Assembly: GCF_024707525.1 (NCBI RefSeq)
Contig: NZ_CP062231.1
Location: forward strand, 1,674,001 to 1,738,000
Reading direction: 5' to 3'
DNA length: 64,000 bases
Source: Rhizobium sp. TH2
Lineage (GTDB): Bacteria; Pseudomonadota; Alphaproteobacteria; Rhizobiales; Rhizobiaceae
Shown: in pieces, positions 27,060 to 34,993 of the stretch
Numbering within the stretch: position 1 is the first letter of the stretch
Layout: each line of letters opens with the position of its first letter
The notes under the pieces: model-generated
Database searches by the model: none
What the model saw: only the letters and a program-made list of their open reading frames with translations
What the model was told of the DNA's origin: nothing
Program-made: the position numbers and the translations under genes

Positions 27060-27758
27060 ATGACCTGGAAAGCGGAATTTACCGCCGGTGTGAAAACCAT
27101 CGCACCGATCATCGTCGCCGCCATGCCGATCGGCCTCGTCTTCGGTGCCGTCGCCGCCGCCAAGGGGCTGTCGCCACTGGAAGCGACCTTGATGAGCGCC
27201 ATGGTGTTTGCCGGAGGCTCGCAGTTCGTGGCGATGGATATCTGGACCCATCCGGCGAGCTGGACGGCGCTCGGCTTCGCAGCCCTGCTCGTCAATATCC
27301 GCCATGTTCTGATGGGTGCTTCCCTCGGACACAAGATGGACGCTTTCTCTCCCTGGCAGAAATATCTCGCTGTGCTCGTGATGGCCGACGAGAACTGGGC
27401 GATGGCCGAGGCGCGCGCTCGGAAGACCAAGCTGACGCCCGCCTTTTTCGCGGGCTTATCGATCTTCTTCTATCTCAACTGGATCATATGCAGCCTGGCT
27501 GGTGCGCTGCTCGGGGCCTTCCTCGGCGATCCCGCCGTTATCGGGCTGGATTTCGCCTTTCCGGCGGTGTTCATCGTGCTGGTCATGGGCTTCTGGAAAG
27601 GCCCGGCTACCGGCATGGTGCTGATCGCGAGCGCACTCGCCTCGATCCTGGTGCACCATCTGGTTCCCGGCGCCTGGTACATCGCGGCGGGGGCGGCTGC
27701 GGGATTGGTGGCGGCGGTCGTCACCGGACGGTTCAGAAAAGTGGCGGTGGCGCAATGA
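27060..27758 (+). CDS. azlC: AzlC-family amino acid exporter, large subunit
   Basis: A 232-residue membrane protein with the family signature near the start: APIIVAAMPIGLVFGAVAAAKGLSPLEATLMSAMVFAGGSQFVA, then NIRHVLMGASLG. AzlC and AzlD together form branched-chain amino acid exporters (as in YgaZH and BrnFE). The ATG at 27060 follows a strong aggagaa site. The open frame continues upstream to 26895 but that part overlaps the regulator and is not conserved. The last bases overlap azlD (ATGA). Confidence 0.9.
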   Translation: MTWKAEFTAGVKTIAPIIVAAMPIGLVFGAVAAAKGLSPLEATLMSAMVFAGGSQFVAMDIWTHPASWTALGFAALLVNIRHVLMGASLGHKMDAFSPWQKYLAVLVMADENWAMAEARARKTKLTPAFFAGLSIFFYLNWIICSLAGALLGAFLGDPAVIGLDFAFPAVFIVLVMGFWKGPATGMVLIASALASILVHHLVPGAWYIAAGAAAGLVAAVVTGRFRKVAVAQ

Positions 27759-28057
27759 CGATCGATCTCAATACATTCCTCGCAATCCTCGCCATGGCCG
27801 CCGCGACGATCCTCACGCGCGTCTCCGGCGTGTTCCTACTGCGCTACATCTCGATCGGCGAGCACGCGCGGGGAGCACTCGATGCGATCCCTCCCGCCGT
27901 GCTGATGGCCGTCATCGCGCCCACTGCGCTCGCGACGGGCTTGGCCGAGACGATCGCATGTGCCGTGACGGCGCTTGCTGCATTGCGGCTTCCATTGCTG
28001 GCCTGCGTGGCGATCGGGGTGGGGACCGTCGTGGCGTTGCGGGCGGTTGGGTTTTAG
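27755..28057 (+). CDS. azlD: AzlD-family amino acid exporter, small subunit
   Basis: A 100-residue membrane protein with three to four helices, typical of AzlD: FLAILAMAAATILTRVSGVFLL, then ALDAIPPAVLMAVIAPTAL. The ATG overlaps the azlC stop by 4 nt, so the subunits are translated together. The stop codon overlaps the stop of the convergent vapC gene. Partner of AzlC. Confidence 0.88.
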   Translation: MTIDLNTFLAILAMAAATILTRVSGVFLLRYISIGEHARGALDAIPPAVLMAVIAPTALATGLAETIACAVTALAALRLPLLACVAIGVGTVVALRAVGF

Positions 28058-28455
28058 GGCGCCAATAACTTTGTCGATCGCCCCTGCCGTTCAAGAATTT
28101 TGGATGCCTTCTTGTCGAAAGTGACAAAAGTCTCGCCGCCGAGCCATTGGCCTTCATAGGCTATGACGCCATCAGCGAAATCGCCGCCGGCATTCAGCGC
28201 GGCGAGACCGGCTTCGACCGCCGGACGGTTGGCGACGACATTCGCTGTGCCGAGAAGCTGGCTTATCGACGCGGAGATATCGGCACGCGACGTTTTATAG
28301 TGGGAGCTTAAGACCCAGGCGAATTCACAAAGAACCTGCAGGCCGATGGCGATGACCTCGGCTGATTCAAGAATCTCTGCCGCAAGCTCGCTCTGTTGGA
28401 CATCGTCCTCGACGAAAAACCGTATCAGTACGTTCGTATCTGTTGTCGCCAGCAT
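28054..28455 (-). CDS. vapC: PIN-domain toxin (VapC)
   Basis: A 133-residue PIN ribonuclease. Visible features are TTDTNVLIRFFVEDD with the first catalytic Asp, Glu in VLCEFAWVL, Asp in ADGVIAYEG and Asp in FVTFDKKAS. The ATG at 28455 overlaps the antitoxin stop (TGATG); the TTG one codon earlier is possible. It belongs to a different PIN subgroup from the toxin at 4.8 kb and the one at 58.6 kb, judged by sequence. Its target RNA is unknown. Confidence 0.88.
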   Translation of the reverse strand: MLATTDTNVLIRFFVEDDVQQSELAAEILESAEVIAIGLQVLCEFAWVLSSHYKTSRADISASISQLLGTANVVANRPAVEAGLAALNAGGDFADGVIAYEGQWLGGETFVTFDKKASKILERQGRSTKLLAP

Positions 28456-28718
28456 CAATCGCCGCGCCCGGCGCGAGAACCAGCCTCGGCGATAGCCTCA
28501 CCGATCTCCTTGATCGAAAGCTTCCGGCCATTGGTCTTGCCGCGCAGGAACCCGCGCAGATCACGGATGGTCCCCTTGGGCTTGCCGGCCTTTATTTCTG
28601 CGCGGCCGTCGGGAAGCAGGTCCACGTGGATCTTGTCGCCCGGCTCGATACCCAGATGCTGAAGCACGTCCTTGCGGAGGGTAACCTGACCCCGTGCTGT
28701 GACAGTCAAGCTGGTCAT
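28455..28718 (-). CDS. AbrB/SpoVT-type antitoxin
   Basis: An 87-residue protein with a swapped-hairpin AbrB DNA-binding domain at the N-terminus (LTVTARGQVTLRKDVLQHLGIEPGDKIHVDLLPDGRAEI) and a charged helical tail for toxin binding (RDLRGFLRGKTNGRKLSIKEIGEAIAEA). The ATG at 28718 has ggag upstream. The longer in-frame extension starts inside the operator palindrome and is rejected. It lies directly before vapC. Confidence 0.88.
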   Translation of the reverse strand: MTSLTVTARGQVTLRKDVLQHLGIEPGDKIHVDLLPDGRAEIKAGKPKGTIRDLRGFLRGKTNGRKLSIKEIGEAIAEAGSRAGRGD

Positions 28719-28744
28719 GACAGGATCTCCGTGGAATACCAAAT

Positions 28745-28774
28745 GAAAGTAATGCAAAATTGCATTACTTTCAA
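28745..28774 (-). promoter_or_regulatory. Perfect operator palindrome and promoter of the AbrB-VapC module
   Basis: Arms of 13 bp (28745-28757 and 28760-28772) are exact inverted repeats around a 2-bp centre. On the minus strand, ttgaaa (28774-28769), a 17-nt spacer and tacttt (28751-28746) form a promoter that the palindrome spans almost completely. It is 27 nt upstream of the antitoxin start and 18 nt after the dnaB stop. It is a strong candidate for autorepression by the AbrB-type antitoxin, and the RNA from dnaB could also fold here. Confidence 0.8.
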
Positions 28775-28790
28775 GGTGCCGTTCCGGCCC

Positions 28791-30290
28791 TCAATGCTCG
28801 TATTGCGTGAAGCTCGGGTCCGCGAGGTCGGTGAAGCGCGTGAATTCCGCCTGGAAGGCGAGTTTTACCGTGCCGGTTGGTCCGTGGCGCTGCTTGGCGA
28901 TGATCACGTCGGCGGTGCCCTTGACCTTGTCCATGTTGGATTCCCATTCCGTGTATTTCGGATCGTCGGGATCGCGGGGCTCGGCGTTCTTCACATAATA
29001 TTCCTCGCGGAACACGAAGAGCACGACGTCTGCGTCCTGCTCGATCGAGCCTGATTCACGCAAGTCCGAGAGCTGGGGGCGCTTGTCGTCACGGCTTTCC
29101 ACCTGGCGCGACAGCTGGGACAGTGCGATGATCGGCACGCCGAGTTCCTTGCCGAGCGCCTTGAGGCCGGTGGTGATCTGCGTCACTTCCTGCACGCGGT
29201 TCTCACCGGATTTGCCGGAACCGGTCATCAGCTGGATATAGTCGACGACGAGGCAATCGAGGCCGCGCTGGCGCTTCAGGCGACGGGCACGCGCCGAAAG
29301 CTGCGCGATCGAGATACCACCGGTCTGGTCGATGAAAAGCGGAATCTTCTGCATCATCTGCGAGCAGGCGACCAGCTTCTCAAAATCGGCTTCGGTGATG
29401 TCGCCGCGACGAATCTTGGACGACGAGACTTCCGTCTGCTCGGAAATGATACGGGTGGCCAGCTGTTCGGAAGACATTTCGAGCGAATAGAAGCCGACAA
29501 CGCCGCCGTTCCGAGCCTTGAAGGAGCCGTCCGGCAGGACTTCCGGCTCGTAGGCCGCGGCGATATTATAGGCGATATTGGTGGCCAGCGAGGTCTTGCC
29601 CATGCCGGGACGTCCGGCAAGCACAATCAAGTCGGAGCGCTGCAGACCGCCCATCTTCGCGTCCAGCGACATGATGCCGGTGGAGATACCCGAGAGATGG
29701 CCTTCGCGCTCGAAGGCAGCGCCCGCCATGTCGATCGCCTGCGCCACGGCATCGGAAAACGCCTGGAAGCCGCCGTCGTAACGGCCGGTCTCGGCAAGCT
29801 CGAACAGGCGCCGCTCGGTGTCTTCGATCTGGGTCTGCGGCGGCATGTCGAGCGGCGCGTCATAGGCGATGTTGACCATGTCCTCGCCGATGGTGATCAG
29901 GGAACGGCGGAGCGCCAGATCGTAGATCGCTCGGCCATAGTCCTCGGCATTGATGATCGAGACGGCGTCCGCCGCAAGGCGCGCCAGATACTGCGCCACG
30001 GTGAGGTCGCCGACCTTGTCGTCGGCCGGCAGGAAGGTCTTGATCGTCACAGGGTTGGCGGTCTTGCCCATGCGGATGATATCGCCCGCGACCTCGAAGA
30101 TCCGGCGGTGCAGCGGCTCTTGGAAATGCACGGGCTTCAAGAAATCCGACACGCGGTAGAAGGCGTCGTTGTTGACCAGCATGGCGCCGAGCAGCGCCTG
30201 CTCCGCCTCGAGATTGTTCGGGGCTTCGCGGTAATGCGGGGTGGCGTCGGTATTGCTGATGGCGGCAAGTTTCCGCGCGGCGTCTTTCAT
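28791..30290 (-). CDS. dnaB: Replicative DNA helicase
   Basis: The hexameric 5'-3' helicase of the replication fork. It has 499 residues from the ATG at 30290; a GTG five codons earlier (30305) is an alternative. The N-terminal DnaB domain begins PHYREAPNNLEAEQALLGAMLVNNDAFYRV. The RecA-like core has Walker A GRPGMGKTSLA, Walker B LVVDYIQLM, and the arginine-finger region IALSQLSRQVESRDDKRPQLSDLRESGSIEQDADVV. A short insertion, YEPEVLPDGSFKARNGG, sits after Walker A, as in other alphaproteobacteria. No intein. Confidence 0.95.
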   Translation of the reverse strand: MKDAARKLAAISNTDATPHYREAPNNLEAEQALLGAMLVNNDAFYRVSDFLKPVHFQEPLHRRIFEVAGDIIRMGKTANPVTIKTFLPADDKVGDLTVAQYLARLAADAVSIINAEDYGRAIYDLALRRSLITIGEDMVNIAYDAPLDMPPQTQIEDTERRLFELAETGRYDGGFQAFSDAVAQAIDMAGAAFEREGHLSGISTGIMSLDAKMGGLQRSDLIVLAGRPGMGKTSLATNIAYNIAAAYEPEVLPDGSFKARNGGVVGFYSLEMSSEQLATRIISEQTEVSSSKIRRGDITEADFEKLVACSQMMQKIPLFIDQTGGISIAQLSARARRLKRQRGLDCLVVDYIQLMTGSGKSGENRVQEVTQITTGLKALGKELGVPIIALSQLSRQVESRDDKRPQLSDLRESGSIEQDADVVLFVFREEYYVKNAEPRDPDDPKYTEWESNMDKVKGTADVIIAKQRHGPTGTVKLAFQAEFTRFTDLADPSFTQYEH

Positions 30291-30491
30291 TATGCTGTCC
30301 GTCACAATTCTGTCTTGAAGGTGCCGATCCTATAGACCGGTTGGCCTCAAGACGCAGATGAATCTTGCCAATTCGTTAAGCTGTAGCCGATGTCCACAGC
30401 ATGAAGCTTACCGTGGATAAGATCGCCATTGACACATCTTTCCGTTGACTCGACTCAAGCGACTCGCGGCGAACATACATAGAACAAAAAT

Positions 30492-30517
30492 GCCCGCACC
30501 GGAAGTGCGGGCCTTTT
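30492..30517 (-). terminator. Rho-independent terminator after cfa
   Basis: An 8-bp GC-rich stem (gcccgcac at 30492-30499, gtgcgggc at 30505-30512, 5-nt loop) is flanked by an A run on the left and T run on the right, so it can work in both directions. On the minus strand it ends in atttttgt, 23 nt past the cfa stop, which isolates cfa from dnaB. Confidence 0.85.
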
Positions 30518-30539
30518 GAAAGGGATGAAGGAGAATCAG

Positions 30540-31817
30540 CTATTCGGCCGCCTCATGCGGGAAACGGACGGAGCCGGCCTGCTGCTTCTGCTCGGTCTGG
30601 CGCAGGCAGTTTTCCGAGGACTGGATATAGTCGCGCGTCAGCGGCACCGCCTCCTGGTCATGTGCCAGCTGGAACTGGAAGATCACCAGGTTCTGCCAGC
30701 GGAAGGCGCTTTCGGAGGAGGCGAGATAGAATTCCCAGATGCGGCAGAACTTCTCGTCATAGAGCGCCTTGGCCTCCTCACGCCTTGCCATGAAGCGCTT
30801 GCGCCATGCCTTCAACGTCTCGGCATAGTGCAGCCGCAGGATCTCGATATCGGTGATCTTGAGGCCGGAGCGCTCGATCGCCGGCATCACCTCGGACAGT
30901 GCCGGCATATAGCCGCCGGGGAAGATATATTTCTCGATGAACGGATTGGTCGTGCTCGGCACGTCGGTGCGGCCGATCGTGTGCATCAGCATCACGCCGT
31001 CCTTTTTGAGAAGCTGCGCCGACTTCTTGAAATAAGTGTCGTAGAACGGCCGACCGACATGCTCGAACATGCCGACGGAGACGATGCGGTCAAACTTCTC
31101 TTCGACATGGCGATAATCCTGCAGGTCGAAGCGCACGTCATCCTTCAGGCCACCATCCTCGGCGCGCTTGCGGGCGATTGCCAACTGCTCGTCGGAGAGC
31201 GTGACGCCTTTGACCTTGGCGCCGAGATTGCGTGCGAGATAAAGCGCCATGCCGCCCCAGCCGCAACCGATGTCGAGCACGGAAAGGCCCGGCCGGTTCA
31301 TCACCATCTTGGCTGCGATATGCCGCTTCTTGGCGAGTTGCGCCTCTTCCAGATCCGTATCAGGCGTCTCGAAATAGGCACAGGAATACTGCCTGTCGCC
31401 ATCGAGGAACAGGTCGTAGAGCGCGCCGGTCAGGTCGTAATGATGCTGTACGTTCTTGCGCGAGCGCTGGGCGAAATTGTATTCCTTGAAGAACCGGAAA
31501 GCGTAGCGAATCTTGGCGAACAGCTTCATCCACGGCTTGTACTCGAACTCGCCATCGGGATTGCCGGTGAACACCGTCTCCAGAAGGTCGTACATATCGC
31601 CTTCGACGATATCGAGCCCGCCGTCGCCGTAACATTCTCCGAGATAGTATTCGGGATTGTAGACGACCAGCCACTCCGCTTTGCTGGTGTTGAAGCGGAT
31701 GTGGACCGGCTTGCCGGTTCCTCCGCCATAGGTGCGCCGCGTACCATCGGCGAATGTGAGAGTTAGATTACCCTTGCGAACGATGGTCGCAATAAAGCGG
31801 TCTAGAATGCGATTCAT
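30540..31817 (-). CDS. cfa: Cyclopropane-fatty-acyl-phospholipid synthase
   Basis: Adds a methylene bridge from S-adenosylmethionine to unsaturated acyl chains of membrane lipids. It has 425 residues: an N-terminal lipid-binding domain (ADGTRRTYGGG), then NVQHHYDLTGALYDLFLDGDRQYSCAYF, the SAM-binding motif LDIGCGWGGMALYLA, and IVSVGMFEHVGRPFYDTYF with the conserved Glu of the bicarbonate site. ATG at 31817 has ggag 7 nt upstream. It is a monocistronic unit between terminators, transcribed from the AT-rich 280-nt gap 31818-32097. Confidence 0.93.
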   Translation of the reverse strand: MNRILDRFIATIVRKGNLTLTFADGTRRTYGGGTGKPVHIRFNTSKAEWLVVYNPEYYLGECYGDGGLDIVEGDMYDLLETVFTGNPDGEFEYKPWMKLFAKIRYAFRFFKEYNFAQRSRKNVQHHYDLTGALYDLFLDGDRQYSCAYFETPDTDLEEAQLAKKRHIAAKMVMNRPGLSVLDIGCGWGGMALYLARNLGAKVKGVTLSDEQLAIARKRAEDGGLKDDVRFDLQDYRHVEEKFDRIVSVGMFEHVGRPFYDTYFKKSAQLLKKDGVMLMHTIGRTDVPSTTNPFIEKYIFPGGYMPALSEVMPAIERSGLKITDIEILRLHYAETLKAWRKRFMARREEAKALYDEKFCRIWEFYLASSESAFRWQNLVIFQFQLAHDQEAVPLTRDYIQSSENCLRQTEQKQQAGSVRFPHEAAE

Positions 31818-32031
31818 ATGTCAGCTCCACGCGCATTACACACAACTGACAGCAGGCCGGACGGGCGTAATGGAGGGCGCACCGGGCGGTAAGCTTGTCC
31901 AAAACATTAACAATAGTAAAATTTAGCAAAGAATCTCCAATTGGCAATGGGTCTTGATCGGCTAATTGTTCAAACTTGCACAAGAATCCATTCCGATTTG
32001 TGATATGATTAACATGCGTGGGGAAACGCAA

Positions 32032-32059
32032 AACGCCTCCGGATGGTTCCGGAGGCGTT
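32032..32059 (-). terminator. Rho-independent terminator after rplI
   Basis: A perfect 12-bp stem (aacgcctccgga at 32032-32043 with tccggaggcgtt at 32048-32059) and 4-nt loop. On the minus strand the stem is followed by ttgcgttt. It lies 39 nt past the rplI stop and closes the ribosomal protein operon. Confidence 0.85.
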
Positions 32060-32097
32060 CAAAAAAGCGGGGCGAACCGCTTAAAGATCGTACGATC

Positions 32098-32673
32098 TTA
32101 CATTTCTTCGCCGTCGTCCATCTGGCTGGCATCGAAGAAGTCTTCCGGCTTCAATGCATCCTCGTCGACACCATAGATGGCGTCGGCCGAGGTCAGGCTT
32201 TCGCCCTTGGACTGGCGGGCGGCTTCGTCGGCCGAGCGGGCGACGTTGAGTTCGATCGTGACGGTCACCTCGGCATGCAGGTGGATAACCACATTGTGCA
32301 GGCCGATCATTTTGATCGGGGTGTTGAGGTCGACCTGGTTGCGGCCGATGCTGAAGCCTTCGGCGGACACGATGTCGGCGATGTCACGCGCTGCGACCGA
32401 GCCGTACATCTGGCCGGTTTCGCCAGCGGAGCGGACGACGACGAAGGACTTGCCTTCGAGCTTGTCGGCAATCGTCTGGGCTTCGCTCTTGCGCTCGAGG
32501 TTGCGGGCTTCAAGCTGCACGCGCTCGGTTTCATAGCGCTTGTTGTTGGCTTCGTTGGCGCGCAGTGCCTTGCCGAGCGGCAGCAGGTAGTTACGGGCGT
32601 AGCCGTCCTTGACCTTTACCGTCTCGCCCATCTGGCCGAGCTTGTTGACGCGTTCGAGGAGAATGACTTGCAT
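32098..32673 (-). CDS. rplI: 50S ribosomal protein L9
   Basis: 191 residues starting [32 protein letters not shown], the L9 N-terminal rRNA-binding domain. A long helix and the C-terminal domain follow ([38 protein letters not shown]). The acidic tail [21 protein letters not shown] extends beyond the E. coli protein and is common in alphaproteobacteria. The start at 32673 is set by homology; the frame is open further upstream. Confidence 0.96.
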   Translation of the reverse strand: MQVILLERVNKLGQMGETVKVKDGYARNYLLPLGKALRANEANNKRYETERVQLEARNLERKSEAQTIADKLEGKSFVVVRSAGETGQMYGSVAARDIADIVSAEGFSIGRNQVDLNTPIKMIGLHNVVIHLHAEVTVTIELNVARSADEAARQSKGESLTSADAIYGVDEDALKPEDFFDASQMDDGEEM

Positions 32674-32687
32674 GATGTGAGTTCCTT

Positions 32688-33647
32688 TCAGTTCTGCGTG
32701 TCGGAAGTTTCGTTGGAATTGGCAGGCGTGATCGCGACGGCGCGTCGCGGATTGGCAAGACCGAAGGACATGATCAATATTTGTCCGACGGCGGGAATAA
32801 GAGCGACCAAGTAGGTCAGGATCAACGCAGGCAACGCCCACGGCTTGTCGCGCAGTGCATTGTGAATGACCGCAAAACCGGCAAGCAGAAAGCCGCCGCC
32901 GACCGCGCCCGCAAAACTGGCGCCAATAAGGCCGACCGTGCCGCCGACGAGCATCAACACAATCCCACCCACCAATACGGCCAGTGCGAGGCGGTTCATG
33001 CGAAGGCTGGAGCGCACATCTTCACGCGGCCGGACATTGCGCTTGAACGCGGTGAGAATGCGCATCGCAAAATAGAAGCCGCCGAAGAAGGAGATCATGT
33101 TGCCGGCGGCGATGGGGACCGGGCTGAACGTCTTCAGGGTGGCCAGCATCTGCAGCTTGTCGCCGGCCGTCGGTGCCGCCAGGGGATCCATCTCGGCGAT
33201 AATGGCGGAGAGGCGATCGATCTCTTGGGTGAAATAGGCGTCGAGCGGCGCAACCAGCACCAGGCACAGGGTTGCCAGCGCGACCAGCGCGGCGCCTGCG
33301 AGAAGAATGTCGGAAAGCGGATACCATGCGAGCGCGGTTTCCGGCCCGCCGATCTCGCTTGCCGGACGCGCAAGTCCCGCGAGCTGGCTCATGATGGCTG
33401 CCGGCAGAAGCGTGGCCCCGAAAATGAAGGCAAATTCGATTGAAGATGCCAGCGCGCCGAGCGCCGCGGCGGCAACGACGACGGCCAGCAGTCCGGCCAC
33501 CCGGCCAAAGCCGAGACCGGCGATGAACAGCGCGGTCATTGCGGCAATCGGCGCAATCACGGGCAGGGCCGGCGACACCACCATGAGAATGGCGGCGACC
33601 AGTCCGGCAATGATGCCGACCAATACAGGGTTTACGCTCGGTTTCAT
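32688..33647 (-). CDS. DUF2232 membrane protein in the S6-S18-L9 operon
   Basis: A 319-residue protein with about eight membrane helices, starting [43 protein letters not shown]. It matches the DUF2232 family that sits between rpsR and rplI in many alphaproteobacteria. It has no recognised transport or catalytic motif. The ATG at 33647 is preceded by ggacagcgag, and rplI begins 14 nt after its stop, so it is co-transcribed with ribosomal proteins. Function unknown. Confidence 0.85.
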   Translation of the reverse strand: MKPSVNPVLVGIIAGLVAAILMVVSPALPVIAPIAAMTALFIAGLGFGRVAGLLAVVVAAAALGALASSIEFAFIFGATLLPAAIMSQLAGLARPASEIGGPETALAWYPLSDILLAGAALVALATLCLVLVAPLDAYFTQEIDRLSAIIAEMDPLAAPTAGDKLQMLATLKTFSPVPIAAGNMISFFGGFYFAMRILTAFKRNVRPREDVRSSLRMNRLALAVLVGGIVLMLVGGTVGLIGASFAGAVGGGFLLAGFAVIHNALRDKPWALPALILTYLVALIPAVGQILIMSFGLANPRRAVAITPANSNETSDTQN

Positions 33648-33772
33648 TCTATCTCGCTGTCCTGTCCATTCAATCGAATGAAGCAGTTAGGGGAGTTTCC
33701 TGAAGGATTGATTCAGGTCCCCAACATGGGATTTCTGTCGTTCCGATCCGCGCCCATCGCGGAAGGGATGCA

Positions 33773-33791
33773 TGAGGCGCCGGGCGCCTCA
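33773..33791. other. Perfect 9-bp palindrome in the rpsR-DUF2232 gap
   Basis: tgaggcgcc at 33773-33781 and ggcgcctca at 33783-33791 are exact inverted repeats around one base. It lies inside the 187-nt gap of the ribosomal operon, 44 nt past the rpsR stop. There is no T run, so it may stabilise or process the upstream rpsF-rpsR message rather than terminate it. Confidence 0.45.
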
Positions 33792-33834
33792 CGCGGAGTC
33801 AGGTGCCGGAGAGCGGGTCTCCGGGGATCGAGCT

Positions 33835-34086
33835 TTACGCTACGACGTAAGGCAGCAGGCCGAGGAAACGGGCGCGCTTGATGGCCTGGGCCAGTTCGCG
33901 CTGCTTCTTCTGGGAAACGGCGGTGATGCGCGACGGAACGATCTTGCCACGCTCGGAAATGTAGCGCGAGAGCAGCTTGACGTCCTTGTAGTCGATGCGC
34001 GGCGCATTCTGGCCCGAGAAGGGGCAGGTCTTGCGGCGGCGATGGAACGGACGGCGCGCGGCCGGAGCGGATGAAGTATCAGCCAT
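33835..34086 (-). CDS. rpsR: 30S ribosomal protein S18
   Basis: 83 residues with the standard S18 core: [38 protein letters not shown], then [22 protein letters not shown]. The single Cys21 with its CPF context is the conserved remnant of the zinc-type S18. It binds S6 on the 30S platform. It starts 12 nt after rpsF. Confidence 0.97.
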   Translation of the reverse strand: MADTSSAPAARRPFHRRRKTCPFSGQNAPRIDYKDVKLLSRYISERGKIVPSRITAVSQKKQRELAQAIKRARFLGLLPYVVA

Positions 34087-34098
34087 TGGAAATTCTCC

Positions 34099-34548
34099 TT
34101 ACGATTCGCGCGGACGGAACGGACGGTCGCCATCGCGACGCGGCGGGCGATCACCACGGTCGCCACGATCACCGCGCGGCGAGAACGGACGGTCGTCGCC
34201 ATCACGGCGCGGACGGTCGTCGCGGTCGCGCTTCTGCATCATGGCCGACGGGCCTTCCTCGTGAGCCTCGACCTTGACGGTCATGAAGCGCAGGATGTCT
34301 TCGTTGTAGCGCTGCTGGCGCTCGACTTCCTGGATCGCGGCTGCCGGAGCATCGACGTCCATGAGGACGTAGAAGGCCTTGCGGTTCTTCTTGATGCGGT
34401 AGGTGAGGGACTTGAGGCCCCAGTTCTCGATGCGCCCAACCTTGCCGCCGAGAGATTCGATAACACCCTTGTATGTTTCAACGAGTGCGTCGACCTGCGG
34501 AGCGGCGATATCCTGCCGGGCAAGGAAGCAATGTTCGTAAAGAGCCAT
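34099..34548 (-). CDS. rpsF: 30S ribosomal protein S6
   Basis: 149 residues: residues 1-100 are the S6 fold ([68 protein letters not shown]). The last 45 residues are a low-complexity Arg/Asp/Gly/Pro tail built on repeats such as [17 protein letters not shown]. Such tails are common in rhizobial S6 and are probably disordered RNA-binding extensions. The ATG at 34548 is fixed by homology. First gene of the operon, preceded by a structured leader. Confidence 0.96.
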   Translation of the reverse strand: MALYEHCFLARQDIAAPQVDALVETYKGVIESLGGKVGRIENWGLKSLTYRIKKNRKAFYVLMDVDAPAAAIQEVERQQRYNEDILRFMTVKVEAHEEGPSAMMQKRDRDDRPRRDGDDRPFSPRGDRGDRGDRPPRRDGDRPFRPRES

Positions 34549-34685
34549 GAAATGACTTGCCTTTCTTGCGTTTTCATCAATCCCATCCGGAATGGCGCCA
34601 AGCCTCAACGACTGTTCTTTGTTTGCGGGCAAGCCCGCGGGGCAAGAAAAGCGTCTGTTCGGTACGGTCGAGAGCGGAGACACGG

Positions 34686-34709
34686 GAAGCCGGAACCCTG
34701 TGGTTCCTC
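34686..34709 (-). promoter_or_regulatory. Candidate S6:S18-binding leader of the rpsF operon
   Basis: The minus-strand RNA folds as gagg-aacc, loop acag, gguu, a CCG-containing bulge (34693-34690), then cuuc pairing with gagg. A hairpin with an AC-type loop and a CCG bulge on its 3' side resembles the motif described for rpsF messages that bind the S6:S18 complex and mimic 16S rRNA. It lies about 140 nt before the rpsF ATG. The motif match is from memory and regulation is inferred. Confidence 0.5.
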
Positions 34710-34871
34710 ACGGTTTCAACGACGAAACCGGCCTTCCGTAAAGCCACCAGCCAAATGACCGGATGTTTGATGAGGGCGGCTTTTACAGGAAAATGCGGCG
34801 AAAGCAAGGGGTGGATAGCGCATATGCTCGGGACAATACCGCAACCAAGAGTTTACGCATGGTTGCAATTG

Positions 34872-34877
34872 TATAAT
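34872..34877 (+). promoter_or_regulatory. Candidate -10 box for the CBS-like membrane protein gene
   Basis: A perfect tataat within AT-rich DNA, 117 nt upstream of the start codon. No good -35 hexamer is spaced correctly, so this is tentative. Confidence 0.3.
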
Positions 34878-34993
34878 AATGCACGCATAGGTATTGATTC
34901 TCGAATGAGAAGGTTGTACTCATTCCCTGATGCGGGTGCTCTCGGCGGGAGACGAGGTGCTGGATACCGCGGCAACACAAAAGGGGGAATGAA

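Larger units (their letters stand above)
34549..34993. other. 445-nt divergent gap between rpsF and the CBS-like membrane protein
   Basis: No gene is seen here. The right part is AT-rich and holds a perfect tataat. The left part is the rpsF leader, with hairpins at 34625-34638 (gcgggc/gcccgc), 34692-34707 and 34711-34730 (cggtttc/gaaaccg). A further 7-bp hairpin (gaatgag/ctcattc, 34903-34925) lies in the leader of the rightward gene. Confidence 0.6.

Noticed and set aside
28719..28757. In-frame N-terminal extension of the AbrB-type antitoxin (13 extra residues)
   Set aside because: It would begin inside the perfect operator palindrome. The ATG at 28718 has its own ggag site and matches the AbrB domain start.
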